From JAKFWF01 sp963741505 (GTDB lineage Bacteria > Pseudomonadota > Alphaproteobacteria > Rhizobiales > Hyphomicrobiaceae): a DNA stretch of 64,000 bases. Numbering within the stretch: the first letter of the stretch is position 1; each line of letters starts with the position of its first letter. A model generated the notes under the pieces. It searched no databases. It was not told the DNA's origin and saw nothing but the letters and a program-made list of their open reading frames with translations. Shown one piece after another: positions 8,230 through 16,480 of the stretch. The position numbers and the translations under genes are program-made. The stretch is from NCBI GenBank assembly GCA_963741505.1, contig CAVUIJ010000002.1, positions 372,001 to 436,000 on the forward strand, written 5' to 3'.

Positions 8230-9681
8230 CTACTCGATCGGCAGCGCCACGAACCGGGTGTCGCCCTTGGGTCCGTCGACCCTGAGCAGGATCTGCTTGC
8301 GGCCGGTCTTGCGCACCTTTTCGATCGCCTTCGAGATGTCTTCGACGGCCTCGATCTGGTCCTGCGCCGCCTCGACGATCACGTCGCCAACCTTGATGTT
8401 CTTGGCCGCCGCCGGGCTCGCCGGATCGATCTCGGTGACGACCACGCCCTTGACCTTGGCATCGATGTTGAACTTCGCCCGTATGGCGTCGTCAAGCGGC
8501 GCCAGCTTGAGGCCGATCAAGGCCTTGTCGGCAACCGGCTCCGGTGTCTTCTTGCTGTCCGCGTCCTCCTCGACGAGGCGGGCGACCAGCACCTTCAGCG
8601 ACTTCTTCTGGCCCTTGCGCAGCAGCTCGACATCGACGGTGCGGCCGATCGGCGTCTGCGCCACGATGCGCGGCAGGCCGCGCACGGTCGAAATCTCCTT
8701 GCCGTCGAACTTCAAGATGACGTCGCCGGCCTCGATGCCGGCCTTGGCGGCGGGGCCATCCGGCGTCACCGAGGAAACGAGCGCGCCGGTGTTCTCCTTG
8801 ACGCCCAGCGTCTCGGCGATGTCGTCGGTGATCGACTGGATTTTGACCCCGAGCCAGCCGCGCCGGGTCTCGCCGAACTGCTTCAATTGGTCGAGCACGG
8901 CCAAGGCAGCGTCTGAGGGCACCGCGAAGCCGATGCCGATTGAGCCGCCGGTCGGCGAGATGATCGCGGTGTTCACGCCGATGACGTCGCCGTCCATGTT
9001 GAACAGCGGCCCGCCCGAGTTGCCCTTGTTGATGGCGGCGTCGGTCTGGATGTAGTCGTCGTAGGGGCCCGACTGGATGTCGCGCTGCTTGGCCGAAACG
9101 ATGCCGACCGTCACCGAGCCGCCGAGCCCGAACGGATTGCCGACCGCCATCACCCAGTCGCCGACCTTCATGGTGGCGGACGACCCGAACTTGACGGCGG
9201 CGAGCGGCTTCTTCGGCGTAACCTTGAGCAGCGCGAGATCGGTCTTGGTGTCGCGGCCGAGCACCTTGTCGACCTTCAGCTTCGAGCCGTCGTGGAAGTT
9301 GAGGATGATCTCGTCGGCGCCCTCGATCACGTGATTGTTGGTGACGACCAAGCCTTCACGGCCGTCGATGACGAAGCCGGAGCCGAGCGACGATACCTTG
9401 CGGTCGCCCTGTGGTCGGCCGCCCTTCTTGTTGAAGAAGTCGTCGAACAGATCCTCGAACGGCGAACCCTTGGGCACCTTCGGCAGTGGCACGCCCTGGG
9501 GTCCCTTGACCGTCTGGCTGGTCGAGATATTGACAACCGCGTCGATCAGCTTCTCGGCTACGGGCGCGACCGATTGCGGTCCGCGCTGCGCTGCGGCCGG
9601 CAGGGCGAACAGCATCGCAACAGCCAAGCCCGTGCCGAACCGCAGCGACCTGCGTGAAAATGAACCGATCGGGCGGATCAT
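8230..9681 (-). CDS. degP: DegP/HtrA-type periplasmic serine protease with two PDZ domains
   Basis: An exported protease that degrades misfolded envelope proteins. Seen: an N-terminal signal peptide (GLAVAMLFALPAAAQ), the catalytic triad His in VTNNHVIEG, Asp in KTDLALLKV and Ser in NKGNSGGPLF, then two PDZ domains (residues ~275-365 and ~390-480). 483 aa from the ATG at 9681; an in-frame start at 9711 would place ten residues before the signal peptide. It follows hflK, hflC and a DUF2065 gene in the same direction. This is a known alphaproteobacterial arrangement that couples membrane and periplasmic quality control. Confidence 0.93.
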   Translation of the reverse strand: MIRPIGSFSRRSLRFGTGLAVAMLFALPAAAQRGPQSVAPVAEKLIDAVVNISTSQTVKGPQGVPLPKVPKGSPFEDLFDDFFNKKGGRPQGDRKVSSLGSGFVIDGREGLVVTNNHVIEGADEIILNFHDGSKLKVDKVLGRDTKTDLALLKVTPKKPLAAVKFGSSATMKVGDWVMAVGNPFGLGGSVTVGIVSAKQRDIQSGPYDDYIQTDAAINKGNSGGPLFNMDGDVIGVNTAIISPTGGSIGIGFAVPSDAALAVLDQLKQFGETRRGWLGVKIQSITDDIAETLGVKENTGALVSSVTPDGPAAKAGIEAGDVILKFDGKEISTVRGLPRIVAQTPIGRTVDVELLRKGQKKSLKVLVARLVEEDADSKKTPEPVADKALIGLKLAPLDDAIRAKFNIDAKVKGVVVTEIDPASPAAAKNIKVGDVIVEAAQDQIEAVEDISKAIEKVRKTGRKQILLRVDGPKGDTRFVALPIE

Positions 9682-9781
9682 AGCGGTCGAACTCCCGTCA
9701 CGTGTTGGCACTTCGCGATCGGCGAACCGGTCGATTGTTCATCCAATGGCGGCACGCGCGCACTGTCAACAGTGGCCTCGC

Positions 9782-9967
9782 CTACCCCCTGATCAACCAC
9801 ACCAGGATGCAGCCGAGCGCGACAGCGACCGCACCGCCGGCGCGCAAGGTGGATTCCGGCGTCTGCGCGGCGGTCGCGAGCATGCGCATGGCGCTCGCCG
9901 GCGAAACCGCCCAGATCAGACCCTCGATAACGAGGACCAGACCTGCGGCGACAATGAGGTCATTCAT
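9782..9967 (-). CDS. DUF2065 family small membrane protein
   Basis: A 61-residue protein made almost entirely of two membrane segments (LIVAAGLVLVIEGLIWAV near the N-terminus and AVAVALGCILVWLIRG at the end). The sequence and its place between hflC and degP match the DUF2065 family, whose function is not known. The ATG at 9967 lies about 10 bp after the hflC stop, so it is probably translated from the hflKC message. A longer frame upstream runs through hflC and was not used. Confidence 0.8.
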   Translation of the reverse strand: MNDLIVAAGLVLVIEGLIWAVSPASAMRMLATAAQTPESTLRAGGAVAVALGCILVWLIRG

Positions 9968-9977
9968 ATGGCGAACG

Positions 9978-10865
9978 TCATGGCTTCTTCGTCGCCGCTC
10001 CGCCCGTCGGGCTGTTGAAATAGCGGAAGAACTCGCTTTCCGGCGACAGCAGCATGCGCGTTTCGTTCGGCTTGATCGCCTGCTCGTAGGCCTGCATCGA
10101 GCGGTAGAAACGGAAGAACTCCGGATCGCGGCCGAAGGCATCGTTGAAGATGCGATTGCGCTCGGCATCGCCATCGCCGCGCAGCAGCTCCGATTTCTTG
10201 ACCGCCTCGGCCTTGATAATCGTCACGTCGCGATCGGCATTGGCCTGGATGCGGTTCTTCTCGGCCTCGCCCTGGGCGCGCAGCTCGGTCGCCTCGCGCA
10301 CGCGGTCGGCCTTCATCCGGTTGAACACGCTTTCCAGGTTCTGCTGCGGCAGGTCGGCGCGCTTGATGCGCACGTCGACGACCTCGACACCGTAGTCCTT
10401 GCCCTCGCGGTTCACTTGCGCCGCGATGTCCTTCATCAGCGGCTCGCGCCGGTCCTTGATGACATCGGCGAGCGTTGCGCCGCCAAGCACGCGACGGATC
10501 GCCGATTCGATCAGAGGTCCGAGCACCGCCCGCACCCGGCTCTCGTTGCGCACATTCTTGTAGAACTCGAGCGGATCGACGATCTTGTAGCGCGCGAAGG
10601 CATCGACGACGATCCGCTTCTGATCGGAAGCGGTCACTTCCTGCTCGGCGGTATCGAGATCGAGGATGCGCTTGTCGAACTTCTCGATGGTGTCGACGAA
10701 CGGCAGCTTCCAGTTCAGGCCAGGCTCGCGGATCACCTGCTTCGGGTCGCCGAAGCGCAGCACGAGCGCCTGCTCGTTCTGGTGGACGATGAAGGCTGAC
10801 GCATAGACGAGGGCGGCGGCCATGCCGAGCAGTGCGACGAGGGCTGCGAACAGGGTGCGGATCAT
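9978..10865 (-). CDS. hflC: HflC, SPFH/prohibitin-domain protease modulator
   Basis: Partner of HflK; together they form a large periplasm-facing complex around the FtsH protease. Seen: an N-terminal membrane anchor (residues ~5-25), then an SPFH/band-7 domain (FIVHQNEQALVLRFG through VRIKRADLP) and a coiled, charged segment with ERNRIFNDAFGRDPEF. 295 aa is normal. The ATG overlaps the hflK stop by 4 bp (ATGA), so translation is coupled. Confidence 0.94.
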   Translation of the reverse strand: MIRTLFAALVALLGMAAALVYASAFIVHQNEQALVLRFGDPKQVIREPGLNWKLPFVDTIEKFDKRILDLDTAEQEVTASDQKRIVVDAFARYKIVDPLEFYKNVRNESRVRAVLGPLIESAIRRVLGGATLADVIKDRREPLMKDIAAQVNREGKDYGVEVVDVRIKRADLPQQNLESVFNRMKADRVREATELRAQGEAEKNRIQANADRDVTIIKAEAVKKSELLRGDGDAERNRIFNDAFGRDPEFFRFYRSMQAYEQAIKPNETRMLLSPESEFFRYFNSPTGGAATKKP

Positions 10866-12019
10866 TGCGCCCCCTCCTTGCGCGGCGAACGCTGCTGCAG
10901 CTGGTCGAGCGGCAGGTAGGGCACCACGCCCTGGCCGCTGCCGCCTTTGTTGTCGAGAATAATCTTGTCGGCGCCGTTCAATACCTTCTCCTGCATTTCC
11001 AGGAACATGCGCTGCCGGGTCAAGTCCGGCGCCTTCTTGTATTCATCGAAGATCTTGACGAAGCGGCTGGCCTGGCCGGTCGCCTCGGCGACGGTCTGGT
11101 CGCGATAGCCCTGGGCGCCGGCGAGGATGCGGTCAGCCTCGCCCTTGGCCCGCGGCACGACGTTGTCGGCATAGGTCTGGGCCTGCTTCTGCAGCGTATC
11201 GCGCTCGTTGCGCGCCGCCTGCACATCGCGGAACGCCGCGATAACCTGCTGCGGCGGGTCAACCTCACGCAGCTGGATCTGGTCGATGTGGATGCCGGCG
11301 CCATAGCTGTCGAGAATGCTCTGGATCAGTTTCTGCACCGCGACCTCGGTCTTCTGCCGGCCCTCGGTCAACAGGGATTGCAGTACGGATTGACCAACGA
11401 CCTCGCGCATGGCGCTTTCCGCCACTTCGCGCACCGTGTTCTTCGGGTTCTGAATGTTGAACAGGTAGTTCTGGACCTGGTTCTTGTCGGTGCGGATGCG
11501 CCAGTAGACGACGAAGCTCAGGTCGACGATGTTCTCGTCGCTGGTCAGCATCAACGAACCGTCGCCGCTCGACAGCGAGCTACGGCCGGAACCACCGCTG
11601 GTTGAGCGCTTGCCGATCTCCTCGATGTTCTGCGCGGTGACGCTCGGCAGGAAAACCTCCTCGACCGGATACGGAAGGCGATAGTGCAGGCCGGGGCCTT
11701 CCTCGCGCACCGGCTTGCCGAAGCGCATGACGACGCCGAGCTGGTCAGGATTGACGCGGAAGGTGAAGGCGTAAAAGCCAACCAGCGCGGCACCCAGGGC
11801 GAATACCAGGAACAGCAGCGGCCCGGGCAAGCCCGAGCCCTGCTGGAACTGCTTGAACTTGTCCTGCCCGCGTTTCAGGATCGCCTCGAGATCGGGCTGC
11901 TGATTGCCGCCGCCACCGCCCCACGGGCCGCCGCCCTTGTCGCCGCCGCCACCCCAGGGCCCACCGCCCTTGTCGCCGCCGCTCTTCCAGCCGCCGCCAC
12001 TCTGGTTATTCCAAGGCAT
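10862..12019 (-). CDS. hflK: HflK, SPFH/prohibitin-domain protease modulator
   Basis: Partner of HflC in the FtsH-modulating complex. Seen: a Gly/Trp-rich N-terminus with GGGPWGGGGDKGGGPWGGGG-type repeats (residues ~5-40), one membrane segment (LLFLVFALGAALVGFYAF), an SPFH domain (NPDQLGVVMRFGKPV onward) and an Ala/Gln-rich helical region. The ATG at 12019 is preferred over an in-frame TTG at 12028. 385 aa is normal. A 227-bp gap separates it from folA, so a promoter may lie there. Confidence 0.93.
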   Translation of the reverse strand: MPWNNQSGGGWKSGGDKGGGPWGGGGDKGGGPWGGGGGNQQPDLEAILKRGQDKFKQFQQGSGLPGPLLFLVFALGAALVGFYAFTFRVNPDQLGVVMRFGKPVREEGPGLHYRLPYPVEEVFLPSVTAQNIEEIGKRSTSGGSGRSSLSSGDGSLMLTSDENIVDLSFVVYWRIRTDKNQVQNYLFNIQNPKNTVREVAESAMREVVGQSVLQSLLTEGRQKTEVAVQKLIQSILDSYGAGIHIDQIQLREVDPPQQVIAAFRDVQAARNERDTLQKQAQTYADNVVPRAKGEADRILAGAQGYRDQTVAEATGQASRFVKIFDEYKKAPDLTRQRMFLEMQEKVLNGADKIILDNKGGSGQGVVPYLPLDQLQQRSPRKEGAQ

Positions 12020-12246
12020 CAGCTTCAAGACCTTTCGTTAGGTTCACAGTTAAGACCACCCGCCTTCGCCGGCGCGGTTGGCGGCCGATGGGCGCCAGCG
12101 ACCGCGGCAATCGAGCCTGGGCGGTTCTTTCGAGGGTTCAGACGTCAAATCGCGCGAGGTGGTTATAGGGCAGGCGTCCGGGCGGCGCAAACTTACTCCT
12201 GAGATTTGGTAAGGCAAGACCGCGACTTCAAGAACTGCCCGAGAAT

Positions 12247-12759
12247 TCAGGCGGCCGCCACGCGCTCCAGGATGACGAGCGTGCAGGCGAACTCGTCTTT
12301 TTCGCCCTGCGCCATGGGCTGCGACGACACCACGACCCAGCCTTTGCCTGCGGGCACCGAGAAAACCGCATCACCTTCGGGTTGCGCATGCACGCGGGTC
12401 AGGTAGATGCGGGTCGCGAGCGGCAGCGCCGCCCGGTAGATCTCGGCGCCGCCAACCACCATGATTTCGGCCGACGGTGCTTGCGAGCGGGCGCATTCGA
12501 TCGCTGCGGCAAGGCTCCTGACCACGGTCGCGCCGGGTGCTTCGAACGCCTCATCGCGGCTGACGACGATGTTCAATCGCCCGTCGAGCGCCTTGCCGAT
12601 CGACTGGAAGGTCTTGCGCCCCATGATCACCGGCTTGCCCATCGTGAGCCGGCGGAAGGTCTTGAGATCCGACGGCAGCCGCCACGGCATCCGGCCGTCG
12701 CGGCCAATAACCCCGTTGTCGGCCGCCGCGACGATGATCGAGACACTGGCCACGCTCAC
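12247..12759 (-). CDS. folA: Dihydrofolate reductase
   Basis: Reduces dihydrofolate to tetrahydrofolate with NADPH, recycling the folate oxidised by ThyA. Seen: the N-terminal strand SIIVAAADNGVIGRDGRMPW, the substrate motif PSDLKTFRRLT, and the NADPH motifs VIMGRKTFQSIG and IMVVGGAEIYRAAL. The start is a GTG at 12759, inferred from the 4-bp GTGA overlap with the thyA stop codon. 170 aa is normal. Confidence 0.93.
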   Translation of the reverse strand: MSVASVSIIVAAADNGVIGRDGRMPWRLPSDLKTFRRLTMGKPVIMGRKTFQSIGKALDGRLNIVVSRDEAFEAPGATVVRSLAAAIECARSQAPSAEIMVVGGAEIYRAALPLATRIYLTRVHAQPEGDAVFSVPAGKGWVVVSSQPMAQGEKDEFACTLVILERVAAA

Positions 12760-13551
12760 ACCGCCACCGGCGCGGCGATGTGTGGATGAGGCTCGTAGCC
12801 GGTCAGCTCGAAGTCCTCGTACTTGAAGTCGAAGATGCTTCTGACCTCTGGATTGATCCAGATCCGCGGCAACGGTCGCGGCGTCCGCGACAGCTGCAAT
12901 TCGACCTGTTCGAGATGGTTCACGTAGAGATGCGCATCGCCGAAGGTGTGCACGAAATCGCCCGGTTTCAGTCCCGTCACCTGTGCCATCATCAACGTCA
13001 GCAGCGCATAGCTCGCGATGTTGAACGGCACGCCGAGGAAGATGTCGGCCGAGCGCTGATAGAGCTGGCAGGATAGCTTGCCGTCCGCGACATAGAACTG
13101 GAACAGGCAGTGGCACGGCGCCAGCGCCATCGCCGGCAGGTCGGCCGGGTTCCAGGCCGACACGATCAGGCGGCGGCTGTCGGGATTGGTCTTGATCTGG
13201 CTCACGACGTCGCTGATCTGGTCGATGACGCGGCCGTCGGGTGCGGCCCAGCTGCGCCACTGCTTGCCATAGACCGGCCCGAGATTGCCTTGACTGTCGG
13301 CCCACTCGTCCCAGATGCGCACGCCGTTGGCCTTCAGATAGGCGATGTTGGTGTCGCCCTTGAGGAACCACAGCAGCTCATGGATGATCGACTTCATGTG
13401 CAGCTTCTTGGTGGTCACCAGCGGGAAGCCCTGCGCCGAGATCGAAGCGCATCTGGTGGCCGAACACCGAGCGCGTGCCGGTACCGGTGCGGTCCGACTT
13501 CGCCGTGCCATGGTCGCGCGCGCGGCGCATGAGATCGAGATAAGGTTGCAT
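12756..13551 (-). CDS. thyA: Thymidylate synthase, with an apparent +1 frameshift near its 5' end
   Basis: Methylates dUMP to dTMP using methylenetetrahydrofolate. The downstream frame carries FPLVTTKKLH, the catalytic region APCHCLFQFYVADGK, SADIFLGVPFN and the C-terminal HPHIAAPVAV. The expected N-terminus (MQPYLDLMRRARDHGT, then SDRTGTGTRSVFGHQMRFDL) is present from 13551 but in another frame. One extra C near 13436-13437 breaks the frame; removing it gives one continuous protein of about 264 aa, normal for the family. The surrounding gene is intact, so a sequencing error is more likely than a pseudogene. CPBP protease lies upstream and folA overlaps downstream. Confidence 0.88.
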
Positions 13552-13619
13552 GAGCATGACTGTTAGCGCGATTCCGTGGCGCCGTCATAGCCTTGCTGGC
13601 GAGACATCCACGATCGCGA

Positions 13620-14370
13620 TCAGGTCCAGGGGAATAGCCGCAGGGCGACGCCGACGAACTGGGCGCCATTGTAGAGGCCATGCAGGATGATCGTCGCCCA
13701 CAGGCTGCCGGTCCGCCACAGCACCCAGCACAGGAACAGGCCGACGACCACGATCTCGGCGAGGCCATACGCCGAATACTGGATATGCAGCATCGACCAC
13801 GCCGCCGTGGTGACAATGCTGGCGCCGGCAAAGCCCAACCGTGACTTCGCCAACGCCGCCTGCAGAAAGCCGCGGAACAGCAATTCCTCCGACAGCGGCG
13901 CGCCGACCGCGATGATGACCGCGTAGATCGGCCAGGCACTCGACTGCACCATCGGCGCGAACGTCGCCATGTCGGCCCGCACCACCTCCGGTTGCCACCA
14001 ATAGATCAGCAACGTGTAGGCGAGCGATGGCAGTGCCAGCAGCAGGAAGTAAATGACGGTCGATTGCAGACCCGGAGCGGCCACGATCGATGGCCAGGAC
14101 CTGCCGCCGCCGCCCCCCGAACCACCCGGCGAGCCACGCCGCCGCCAGCACCGCCACGATCTGGAAGCACAGCATCGCGGCCCAGACCGCGGGTCGATCG
14201 AACCCCACCAAATTGGGGCCCGAAACGGCCCGAAGCAGCACCGCGACAGTAACGCTGCCGCCAATGCTTGCGCCGACGACGGCAACCGTCGCAATCAGCG
14301 CCCCCCACGGCCCCCAGGGCGTTTCCGCAACGTACCGAACTCGGGCGATCGCAACTGTTTCGACGCTCAT
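13620..14370 (-). CDS. CPBP-family intramembrane metalloprotease, frameshifted at a G6 run
   Basis: A multi-pass membrane protein of the CAAX-protease/bacteriocin-processing (CPBP, Abi) family. Seen: motif 1 SEELLFRGFLQ, the His of motif 2 in WSMLHIQYSAYGLAE and motif 3 TIILHGLYNGAQF. The first ~95 residues (from the ATG at 14370) and the rest lie in two frames that meet at a run of six C on the + strand (14113-14118); changing its length by one restores a protein of about 250 aa. The substrate is unknown. It lies 68 bp upstream of thyA and is divergent from ssrA. Confidence 0.75.
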
Positions 14371-14412
14371 GCAGCATTCATCCGGTGGGTGCTTTTGTTT
14401 TGACCGGCGACG

Positions 14413-14418
14413 GCCTAT
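14413..14418 (+). promoter_or_regulatory. Possible -10 box for ssrA
   Basis: A TATATA-like stretch lies about 10 bases before the region where the acceptor piece should begin, with a T-rich TTTTGT 16 bases upstream as a weak -35 candidate. This is consistent with a housekeeping promoter for a strongly expressed RNA, but it is inferred from position only. Confidence 0.3.
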
Positions 14419-14424
14419 ATAGAA

Positions 14425-14680
14425 GATGCTGGATTCGTCCGGCTATGGCGATAAATGGACGTCGTAATAAGCCTTTCGGACCCGGGGGCGGTACCCGGCG
14501 CCTCCACCATGAGCAGCCGTCCGGCTGTTGATGATGGGGGCGAACTAGGATCGACGAGGGTGTAAAGGACGCGCTTTTGCCCGGCATGATACCACCGTTA
14601 TCGGGTCAACCAGAATAGTTGCCAATGACAACTATGCTGAGGTCGCTGTCGCCGCGTAATGCGGTGCCGGTTACCTAAAC
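14425..14680 (+). ncRNA. ssrA: Two-piece (circularly permuted) tmRNA
   Basis: Rescues stalled ribosomes by acting as tRNA and then mRNA. The permuted order of alphaproteobacteria is visible. The acceptor piece comes first and ends CGCCTCCACCA (CCA at 14507-14509), with a T-arm stem CCGGG/CCCGG. After a ~26-base intervening segment, the coding piece starts GGGGGCG at 14536; this pairs with CGCCTCC over 7 bp with one G-U, rebuilding the acceptor stem. The resume codon GCC is at 14621 and the tag reads ANDNYAEVAVAA with stop TAA at 14657-14659. The outer ends are approximate. Confidence 0.9.
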
Positions 14681-14930
14681 ACTACAGTCCTGATCCCTAG
14701 CCGGGTCAGGCGCGGTTCGGAGGGCACCGGCCAACAGAAGCCCTCCACTTCGCTCGATGCTCGTCGGTGGGCCGCGAGCGGCGCGGGGATAATTGGTAAG
14801 ACTGCGTTCAGCCAGAAATGCGCCGCAACCTCATTGCGAGCGAGTGTTTGGCGTTGGTATTCGACTCTGTTCGACGGACGGGTTCTCTCGTCGATATCAA
14901 CTCGCGGCTTACAGGAATGCACCGGACGAC

Positions 14931-15671
14931 ATGACCGGCGACCCGAATACGATCGACTATGAAGCCCTCGCGCAGGACGCGATGCGCGGCGTCGTAAGGA
15001 CCATCCTCACCCGCGTAGCCAAGACCGGGCTGCCCGGTGACCATCACTTCTATATTTCCTTCGACACCCTGGCGCCCGGTTCCTCGCTGTCGAAGCGCCT
15101 GAAGGAGAAATATCCGGAGGAGATGACGATCGTTCTCCAGCATCGCTTCTGGGATCTCGCCGTCTCCGAGGACCGCTTCGAGGTCAAGCTGACGTTTGAC
15201 GGCATTCCCGAACGTCTGGTGGTGCCTTTTGCCGCGATCAAGGTGTTCTTCGATCCGAGCGTGCGCTACGGCCTGCAGTTCGAGGCGCCGGACTTCGGCC
15301 CGGACGCGACCGCGCACCCGCACTCCGGCCAGGACGAACGGCCGGAAGCATCAGGCAGCGCTCACCCCGGCCGCCTGACGCCGACACCCATTCGCGCGAC
15401 GAGTACACGCTCGGTCTCCGAGCGCAAGCCGCGTACACCGCGCAAACCGCGCGGCGACAAGGCTTCGGCCGAGGCCGACGGCCTGCCTGAGACGACGAAG
15501 CCGCCGCTACCGCAACGCCGCATCGATCCGAAGCCCGCAGAGCAGGCCTCGACCGCCAAGTCCGGCCCGGTGCCAGTGCCCTCGAAGGCGCCGGCCGGCG
15601 ATAACGCGCCGCCGGCCACGCCCGCTGGCGGTGCCCAAGTGGTGAGCCTCGACGCCTTTCGCAAGAAATAA
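14931..15671 (+). CDS. sspB: SspB-type ClpXP adaptor protein
   Basis: Binds ssrA-tagged proteins and hands them to the ClpXP protease. Seen: the adaptor domain in residues ~5-125 (HHFYISFDTLAPG, YPEEMTIVLQHRFWDL, IPERLVVPFAAIKVFFDPS), a Pro/Ala-rich linker, and the C-terminal VVSLDAFRKK, which fits the conserved ClpX-binding tail of alphaproteobacterial SspB. The ATG at 14931 fits the known N-terminus (DYEALAQDAMRGVVR). It lies about 250 bp downstream of ssrA in the same direction, so the tag maker and the tag reader are neighbours. 246 aa, longer than E. coli SspB because of the linker. Confidence 0.9.
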   Translation: MTGDPNTIDYEALAQDAMRGVVRTILTRVAKTGLPGDHHFYISFDTLAPGSSLSKRLKEKYPEEMTIVLQHRFWDLAVSEDRFEVKLTFDGIPERLVVPFAAIKVFFDPSVRYGLQFEAPDFGPDATAHPHSGQDERPEASGSAHPGRLTPTPIRATSTRSVSERKPRTPRKPRGDKASAEADGLPETTKPPLPQRRIDPKPAEQASTAKSGPVPVPSKAPAGDNAPPATPAGGAQVVSLDAFRKK

Positions 15672-15701
15672 CTGCTGCAATCTCCAAGACCGAGGTCGAC
15701 C

Positions 15702-16469
15702 ATGACTGCTGCGGGTCTGTTTCCAGGCGAAACCGCGGTCGTGACCGGCTCGGCTTCCAATATCGGACGTGCTATCGCCCGCGCGCTGGCTCGCGAGGGC
15801 GCGAACCTCGTCCTCGCCGACGTCAATGCCGAGGGCAATGCCGCGGCGGCGCGCGAAGTCATGGATGCCGGCAGCAAGGCTCAAACCCTCACTGTCGATC
15901 TGTCGAACCGCGACGGCTGGCGCCAGGTCGTCGATGCGCTTGGCGCCATCGTGCCGCAGATGCTGGTCCATTCCGCCTGCCCGCCACGCCGCGAGGCCGA
16001 TCACGCCATGGCGGTCGACGAGGCGACCTGGGACGCGATGGTCGATACCAACGTGCGCTCGGGCTTCCTGCTCGCCCGCAGCGTCGCCGAGCGGATGATC
16101 GCCGTCAACACCCGTGGCCGCATCGTGTTCATCACCTCGCTGCACGCCGAAAGCCCGCGCAACCTGCCGCACTACTCGGCCTCCAAGGCAGGCCAGACCA
16201 TGGTGATGAAAGAACTCGCGCGCGCGCTCGGGCCTCGCGGCATCCGCGTCAACGCCATCGCGCCGGGCGCCATTCCGGGCGGCGGCTTCAACGCCGCAGC
16301 CTTCGATTTCTCGGACAAGATCCCGCTCGGCCGCCTCGGTACCGCCGACGACATCGCGGCGATGACCATGGCGCTGCTCTCGGACCGGTTCGCCGGCTAC
16401 GTCACCGGCACCACCATCGAGGTCGACGGCGGTCTCGGCCTGTTCAACTGGATTGCGCCGGTGGGGTGA
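15702..16469 (+). CDS. SDR-family NAD(P)-dependent oxidoreductase
   Basis: A 255-aa short-chain dehydrogenase/reductase. Seen: the nucleotide-binding motif in VVTGSASNIGRAIARAL, where TGSASNIG stands for the usual TGxxxGxG, an acidic residue after strand 2 (LVLADVNAEG) suggesting NAD preference, the catalytic YSASKAG, and the C-terminal TGTTIEVDGGLGLF. In place of NNAG it has HSACPP, which is unusual. The substrate is not predictable. It lies 30 bp after sspB in the same direction and may be co-transcribed. Confidence 0.85.
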   Translation: MTAAGLFPGETAVVTGSASNIGRAIARALAREGANLVLADVNAEGNAAAAREVMDAGSKAQTLTVDLSNRDGWRQVVDALGAIVPQMLVHSACPPRREADHAMAVDEATWDAMVDTNVRSGFLLARSVAERMIAVNTRGRIVFITSLHAESPRNLPHYSASKAGQTMVMKELARALGPRGIRVNAIAPGAIPGGGFNAAAFDFSDKIPLGRLGTADDIAAMTMALLSDRFAGYVTGTTIEVDGGLGLFNWIAPVG

Positions 16470-16480
16470 ACGCGTTCCGC

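Noticed and set aside
6331..9055. Long plus-strand frames opposite pssA, psd and degP
   Set aside because: Shadows of conserved minus-strand genes; Arg/His/Asp-rich with no family motif.
14268..14531. Open frames across the tmRNA region
   Set aside because: They cross the acceptor stem and T-arm of ssrA; the RNA structure and the tag explain the sequence.
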